From assembly GCA_031263985.1 (NCBI GenBank), contig JAISER010000061.1, positions 1-47,808 of the forward strand: 47,808 nt of DNA, given 5' to 3'. The translations under genes were made by a program, and so were the position numbers. The stretch is from Clostridiales bacterium (GTDB lineage Bacteria; Bacillota; Clostridia; Lachnospirales; JAISER01). The notes beneath the pieces are model-generated. The model saw only the letters and a program-made list of their open reading frames with translations, ran no database searches and was not told the DNA's origin. The number at the start of each line of letters is the position of its first letter. The first letter of the stretch is position 1. Shown here one piece after another: positions 43,885 through 47,808 of the stretch.

Positions 43885-43927
43885 CCGGGGTCGAAGACCC
43901 CGGCGGGGCTTGGGACGGAGTCCCAAG
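43885..43927. repeat. Double GC-rich hairpin
   Basis: CCGGGGTC/GACCCCGG with a GAA loop (43885-43903) and CTTGGGAC/GTCCCAAG with a GGA loop (43909-43927). It sits just past the end of znuB. The trailing CCCAAGGTCTT also follows the last family C hairpin at 34381. No T-run on the minus strand. Confidence 0.6.
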
Positions 43928-43947
43928 GTCTTTTGGATAGTCATTTA

Positions 43948-44796
43948 TTATGTCGAGCTAACCGCGTTTTTCCCTTTAAAAACGTGAATAAGACTTTTAA
44001 ATAGCCAAAACAGGACAAAGGCGAGTATATTCAGCAAAACTACGCTGGCGCCGGTTGGCGTATTATACGCGTAAGATATCGCGATGCCTGTTAAAAAACA
44101 TATTATGGAAATAACGGACGAGCATATCGTCACGGTCTTAAATTTTTTGCACACGCGCATGGAAGTAAGAGCGGGAAATACGATCAGGCTCGAAATGAGC
44201 AGGGCGCCCATCATCCTCATGCCGAGCGCGATAGTTATCGCGGTAAGGAACGCGATGATGGCGTTGTACAGCTTCGCGTTAACGCCAGTGGCCCGCGCGA
44301 ACGTCTCGTCGAACGTAACCGCGAATATTTTGTTGTAAAATATCGCGAATAACGACAGGACTACGGCGGCGAGCGCCACGCTCAGTCTCACGTCGTTTTT
44401 GCTCATGGCCAATATACTGCCGAATAAATAGTTGCATACGTCGGTGTTCATGCCTGTGGTGAAGGATATCACGACGACGCCTATAGCCAAGGAGCTAGTG
44501 GAGATTATGGCTATGGCGGAGTCGCCCTTTATCTTGCTCGATTCGCTTATGCGCAACAGAAAAAACGCGGCCAGCACGACTATCGGCACGGAAACGGCCA
44601 GCGGCGCGACGTTAACCGCCGTCGCTACGGCGAGCGCTCCGAAACCCACGTGCGACAGTCCGTCGCCTATCATGGAATAGCGCTTGAGCACAAGGCTTAC
44701 GCCTAGCAGCGCCGCGCACAAGGACACCAGCAACCCAACCGTTATGGCGCGCGTTATAAACGCGTAGCTCAGCATTTCGGCGACTATTTCAATCAT
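43948..44796 (-). CDS. znuB: Zinc/manganese ABC transporter permease (ZnuB type)
   Basis: The 282-residue ABC-3 family permease forms the channel of a metal importer. Conserved parts are LGVSLVLKRYSMIGDGLSHV near residue 30, the IISTSSLAIGVVVIS helix, FDETFARATGVNAKLYN, and MRMMGALLISSLIVFPA. It has about eight or nine hydrophobic segments. The start overlaps the ATPase gene by eight bases. Zinc is the inferred metal because the linked binding protein carries a ZinT domain. Confidence 0.9.
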   Translation of the reverse strand: MIEIVAEMLSYAFITRAITVGLLVSLCAALLGVSLVLKRYSMIGDGLSHVGFGALAVATAVNVAPLAVSVPIVVLAAFFLLRISESSKIKGDSAIAIISTSSLAIGVVVISFTTGMNTDVCNYLFGSILAMSKNDVRLSVALAAVVLSLFAIFYNKIFAVTFDETFARATGVNAKLYNAIIAFLTAITIALGMRMMGALLISSLIVFPALTSMRVCKKFKTVTICSSVISIICFLTGIAISYAYNTPTGASVVLLNILAFVLFWLFKSLIHVFKGKNAVSST

Positions 44797-45499
44797 CGCG
44801 CGCCCTCCCCATATATTCGGACCCTATGTCGGAATCGGCGTATTCCTCCGCCGCGCCGAAAAACTCCTGCTTGTTTCGCAGATGCAATATGCGTCCGGCG
44901 TATTTCGCTACGCTTCGCATATCGTGCGAAACCATTATGATAGCGAGCGATTCCTCACGATTTATCTTTTCAATTTCTAAGTATAACTCTTTAGCCGACG
45001 CCGGGTCAAGCCCCGTCATCGGCTCGTCAAGAAGCGCGATTTTGCCGGCGGCGCAGAGCGCGCGCGCCAATAGCGCGCGCCGTTGCTGTCCGCCAGAAAG
45101 TTCCCTGTAGCATTTGTCGCGCAAGTCTCTTATGCCAAGAAGGCTCATGTTTTTTTCGGCCGTCATTTTATCCTCTCGCGAATAGAAGGGCGACAGGCCG
45201 CGCCCGCTCAGTCTGCCGGACAAAACGACCTCGCGCACACTGGCGGGGAAGTCATTTTGCGCGACGGTCTGTTGAGGCAGATAGCCGATTTCGTTGCGTC
45301 TAAGCCCGTCGCCGATTGTAATTTCACCGCTGGACGGAGCTTTAAGACCCAGAAGCCCCTTTATAAGCGTGCTTTTGCCAGAGCCGTTTTCGCCGACGAC
45401 GCATAGATAGTCCCCTTTTCTTACTTCGAAGTTAAGCCCGCTTACTACGGCGTTTCCGTCGTATGAAAAAGAGACATCGCGACAAGTTATAAGCGCCAT
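44789..45499 (-). CDS. znuC: Zinc ABC transporter ATPase (ZnuC type)
   Basis: A 236-residue ATPase for the metal importer. Walker A is GENGSGKST, the Q-loop region is IGYLPQQTVAQNDFPASVREVVL, the signature is ELSGGQQRR, and Walker B reads IALLDEPMTGLD with VSHDM as the switch. The FPASVREVVLSG segment is typical of metal ABC-3 systems. It starts one base after the znuA stop and overlaps znuB, so the three genes are tightly coupled. Confidence 0.93.
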   Translation of the reverse strand: MALITCRDVSFSYDGNAVVSGLNFEVRKGDYLCVVGENGSGKSTLIKGLLGLKAPSSGEITIGDGLRRNEIGYLPQQTVAQNDFPASVREVVLSGRLSGRGLSPFYSREDKMTAEKNMSLLGIRDLRDKCYRELSGGQQRRALLARALCAAGKIALLDEPMTGLDPASAKELYLEIEKINREESLAIIMVSHDMRSVAKYAGRILHLRNKQEFFGAAEEYADSDIGSEYMGRARDD

Positions 45500-45500
45500 G

Positions 45501-46997
45501 TCAGCTGAGCGCTTTCTGAAGATTTTCCGCGTTTCGCGTCATAATATCCAAATAGTTCGCGCCGCTCGCGAAATCGTCTTTCGATATATTATGACAGGCG
45601 TGAAGCTCGAGAACTTCCGCGCCTGTGGCTTCGCTTATCGTCTCGGCCATCCTTTTGTTCGAAAGCTCTATATGGAATACCGCAGGAATGCGCTCTTCGT
45701 TTATTTTGTCTATAAGAAATCTTACGGTCGCGGCGCTCGGTTCCGTTTCGGTGGAGCATCCCGGAAACGCTGCGTAATAGTCAAGCCCGTAAGCGTCGGC
45801 GAAATAGCGGAACGGGAAGCGGTCGCCGAAAACTATGGTTTTTCGCGCGGCGCCGTCAACGATGGATTGAAACTTCGCGTCAATCTCGTCGAGCCGCAGC
45901 GAATAGGCGTCCGCGTTGCTCCTGTATGTCTCGGCGTTCGCGGCGTCGATCTCGCAAAACGCGTCGGACAATCTTTGGACGATAAGCTTCGCGTTCTTGG
46001 GCGAAGTCCAGACGTGCTCGTCATACGCCGGCTCTTCGCCGCCTTCCGTCAGTTCTTCTAAGATATCATCTCCGGTATAGGCCGCCGGATAATACGTCGG
46101 CCAACGCTCCCATTCCTCCGACAGCGCGTCATGACCTTCATCGCTCCGGTACAGATGAAAATGTTCGATTTCCTCGCCGGGCGCTATCAGATGATCGCTG
46201 AACTCGATATAACGCGGCGCGCCGTTCGTCTCCCCGACCGCGTCGAATTGATAGCGAACGCGCTTTTGTCCGGACTCGTTAAGCAATATCTTAAAGCCCC
46301 CGTATTCATACCGCGTTTTGTTCGCGACTCCGTTTACGTAGTAGGTTATGGAGGAGTCGTCAATGGTGACTTTATCCGCGTCCGTATTATAGGCGTAATC
46401 GTACCGCGCGCGGAAATCCTCAGCCGTTTTCGTTCCGTCCTCTTCAGCTAGTTTTTCCAAGTACGGGTCAAGCGTACCGTCGAGCAGGTAAGGGTACGCT
46501 GATTTCCATTCCCCCGCCCAATCGCTCAGCGCCCTGTCCTTCACGTCATCATCGTCAAAATCTTCATCGTCATGGTCTTCGTCATCTTCCATGCCTTCGA
46601 CGATTTCTTCCTCGACGGCGTCTACGCAATCTATAAGCGTTATAATTTTCTTGCCGTTCGTATCTACGGACTCCAGCACGTCCTCTACCCATTGTTCCGA
46701 CTCGCCGCCGACATATATAAACGCGTCGCACTCTTGAACCTTCATAATGTCGCGCGGGGTCGGCTCGTAAGAATGAGACTCGGCCGCGGGCGGTAAAAGC
46801 ATGGTTACCTCGGCGTTGTCGCCGGCTATCGCGCGCGCGAAATCATACTGCGGGAAAATAGTCGTTACGACGCTTATCTTTTCATTTTCAGCGGCGGACG
46901 GCGGCGAATCGCCCATATCGGACGCGGGTTCGTCCGGCCGCGAACAGGCCGTCAGCGTCAGCGCCGCGGCGATAATTAGACAAAAAACCTTTTTCAT
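45501..46997 (-). CDS. znuA: Zinc-binding lipoprotein: ZnuA with an internal ZinT domain
   Basis: 498 residues. Lipobox at Cys18 (LTLTAC). ZnuA lobe 1 spans about 40-135 and includes the first metal ligand His75 (ESHSYEPTPRD). An acidic stretch (EDDEDHDDEDFDDDD, 137-151) replaces the usual His-rich loop. A full ZinT domain follows at about 157-305, with the ZinT metal histidines His269, His279 and His281 in SDHLIAPGEEIEHFH. ZnuA then resumes with EHVW (His328), FGDRFPFRYF, and the C-terminal ELHACHNISKDDF. In streptococcal AdcA the ZinT part is C-terminal; here it is inserted. ATG 46997 follows AGGAGG; a longer frame adds 22 unlikely residues. Confidence 0.92.
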   Translation of the reverse strand: MKKVFCLIIAAALTLTACSRPDEPASDMGDSPPSAAENEKISVVTTIFPQYDFARAIAGDNAEVTMLLPPAAESHSYEPTPRDIMKVQECDAFIYVGGESEQWVEDVLESVDTNGKKIITLIDCVDAVEEEIVEGMEDDEDHDDEDFDDDDVKDRALSDWAGEWKSAYPYLLDGTLDPYLEKLAEEDGTKTAEDFRARYDYAYNTDADKVTIDDSSITYYVNGVANKTRYEYGGFKILLNESGQKRVRYQFDAVGETNGAPRYIEFSDHLIAPGEEIEHFHLYRSDEGHDALSEEWERWPTYYPAAYTGDDILEELTEGGEEPAYDEHVWTSPKNAKLIVQRLSDAFCEIDAANAETYRSNADAYSLRLDEIDAKFQSIVDGAARKTIVFGDRFPFRYFADAYGLDYYAAFPGCSTETEPSAATVRFLIDKINEERIPAVFHIELSNKRMAETISEATGAEVLELHACHNISKDDFASGANYLDIMTRNAENLQKALS

Positions 46998-47028
46998 AGT
47001 GAACCTCCTGTTAGTATGTATAAATTTA

Positions 47029-47154
47029 ATAGACCTTCCGGAGCCTGACTGTGACGGATTCACGAGCGGATTCTTCGCAAGGCGAGGAAACGAAAGCCGC
47101 GTTCTGGAAAGTTCACCGCGCGGGCGCCGGAGTCAGGTTTCGGGATAGGTCTAA
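47029..47154 (+). mobile_element. Family B miniature element, copy B4
   Basis: About 126 bases with inverted ends: left AGACCTTCCGGAGCCTGACT, right AGTCAGGTTTCGGGATAGGT. It shares GACGGATTCACGA and CGCAAGGCGAGG with B3. It lies between the zur and znuA genes and ends four bases from the zur stop codon, so it would be transcribed within the operon. Confidence 0.82.
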
Positions 47155-47157
47155 TTA

Positions 47158-47574
47158 TTACGCGTTCGCGAGACACGACGCGCATTTGCCGTATAACACC
47201 GTTTTGATGACGTTTATCTTAAATGAATGCCCGTTAAGCACGCTGCGTTCCAATTCGCTTATCATGTCGCTTGGCAAGTGCAGAACCGTCCCGCAGTCTT
47301 CGCACTTAAGATGAAAATGCGAAAGGCAGCGCTCGCAGTCTTCAACATATTGATAGCACGCGCCGGAAACGCTGTCAAAGACGTATTTGCGCACTTTACC
47401 CGCCGTTTCCAGTTTGTCCAGATGTCTGTAGATCGTCGCGACGCCTATGCCGGCGTTTCGCGATTCGAAAAATTCCGCGATTCGCTCAACCGTAACGTGT
47501 TCCCCGTTTAGAGACGAAAGATAAGATAAAATCGCCTCGCCCTGCCTGGTGATGTAATTTGACGGCCGTTTCAT
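47158..47574 (-). CDS. zur: Fur-family metal regulator, probably Zur
   Basis: A 138-residue repressor. The N-terminal winged helix includes VERIAEFFESRNAGIGVATIYRHLD split over residues 29-53, with VATIYRHLDKLETAG as the recognition helix. The C-terminal dimerisation domain has HFH (86-88) and the structural zinc site Cys91-x2-Cys94 and Cys131-x2-Cys134. The sequence alone does not separate Zur from Fur; zinc is inferred from the downstream znuACB genes. It begins the operon and is preceded by two palindromes that look like its own operators, so autoregulation is likely. Confidence 0.88.
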   Translation of the reverse strand: MKRPSNYITRQGEAILSYLSSLNGEHVTVERIAEFFESRNAGIGVATIYRHLDKLETAGKVRKYVFDSVSGACYQYVEDCERCLSHFHLKCEDCGTVLHLPSDMISELERSVLNGHSFKINVIKTVLYGKCASCLANA

Positions 47575-47598
47575 ATCGTCACCTCTGAAAGAACGAAT

Positions 47599-47658
47599 TG
47601 AAAATCGTTTTCAGTTTAATATATAGCGCGCGAAAAGTCAATATGATAATAACTATCA
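47599..47658 (-). promoter_or_regulatory. zur-znu promoter with two Fur/Zur operators
   Basis: On the minus strand -35 TTGACT (47636-47641), 17-base spacer, -10 TAAACT (47613-47618). TGATAATAACTATCA at 47644-47658 is a near-perfect 7-1-7 Fur-type box immediately upstream of the -35. TGAAAATCGTTTTCA at 47599-47613 is a second palindrome touching the -10. Both are placed to block polymerase. Metal specificity cannot be read from the boxes. Confidence 0.75.
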
Positions 47659-47731
47659 AATATAAAGTGCAGATTGCAAGTTTAATTGTCCACCATATAT
47701 TCCCAGTTACATGTTGTTGGTTTGGAATTTT

Positions 47732-47808
47732 TTAAGACGCCATCTGGGCGGCTGTTTTGTAAGCTAGTATTTTGCGAGGATAGTTGTTCACCCAATCCTC
47801 AATCCGTT
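47732..47808 (-). CDS. C-terminal end of an IS30-like transposase (cut by window edge)
   Basis: The minus strand encodes RIEDWVNNYPRKILAYKTAA followed by QMAS and a stop at 47732. The NNYPRKILAYKTAAQ pattern matches the end of IS30-family transposases (consensus-like LNNRPRKxLGYxTP). Only 24 codons are inside the window; the rest lies beyond the right edge. The end of the element should fall between about 47660 and 47731, close to the Fur/Zur operator, but I could not identify its terminal repeat. Confidence 0.65.
   Translation of the reverse strand, partial: RIEDWVNNYPRKILAYKTAAQMAS

Noticed and set aside
43885..43903. tRNA T-arm resemblance (GGGGTCGAAGACCCC)
   Set aside because: No anticodon or acceptor stem can be built around it; it is half of a double hairpin.

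Overview
The window looks like the chromosome of an anaerobic, single-membrane member of the Bacillota, most likely Clostridia. Pointers are the era-yqzL-recO order, a DUF3048 lipoprotein, an oxygen-sensitive class III ribonucleotide reductase (nrdDG), S-layer homology (SLH) repeats, a dockerin, Fur-family zinc control and strong Shine-Dalgarno sites. No rRNA, tRNA, CRISPR array or prophage was seen. The rank below class cannot be fixed from this sequence.

Layout. 1-5.3 kb: a repeat cluster of perfect hairpins, then DUF3048 lipoprotein, type 4 uracil-DNA glycosylase, era, yqzL, a short recO and a DUF4097 protein. 5.4-8.5 kb: nrdD-nrdG behind an apparent NrdR box. 8.6-13.1 kb: thrC followed by a complete polar amino-acid ABC transporter. 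13.2-19.2 kb: the most striking locus, a 1469-residue secreted M14-type carboxypeptidase ending in a cohesin-like domain and a type I dockerin, next to a protein made of a cohesin-like domain, a Gly/Ser linker and three SLH repeats. This resembles a one-enzyme, one-anchor cellulosome-like display system. 19.6-24.7 kb (minus strand): topB, pepF and a PHP phosphoesterase. 24.9-29.1 kb: V4R sensor, diguanylate cyclase, glycogen synthase. 29.4-37.2 kb: DUF445, zapA, U32 peptidase, a tandem hairpin array, a FtsW/RodA protein and its transpeptidase partner. 37.1-42.6 kb (minus): carA-carB-trmK. 42.7-47.7 kb (minus): a small-exporter gene, a DUF1980-like lipoprotein and a zinc uptake operon (zur-znuA-znuC-znuB) in which ZnuA carries a ZinT domain inserted in its middle. 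The right edge cuts the end of an IS30-like transposase.

Three dispersed repeat families punctuate the genes. Family A (five copies, ends like AGAGCCTGTTTAAGATCT) and family B (four copies, ends like AGACCTGTCCTGAAACCTGA) are miniature inverted-repeat elements with no coding capacity. Several lie within a few bases of stop codons or between a promoter and its gene. Family C is a 14-19 bp perfect hairpin with a mostly CTCG-like loop, present three times at the left edge and five times in a roughly 140-bp tandem array at 33.7-34.4 kb.

Functionally the window joins housekeeping modules (repair and ribosome assembly, anaerobic dNTP synthesis, pyrimidine/arginine precursor supply, septum and wall synthesis) with surface and nutrient functions (peptidase display, amino-acid and zinc uptake, c-di-GMP signalling, glycogen storage).
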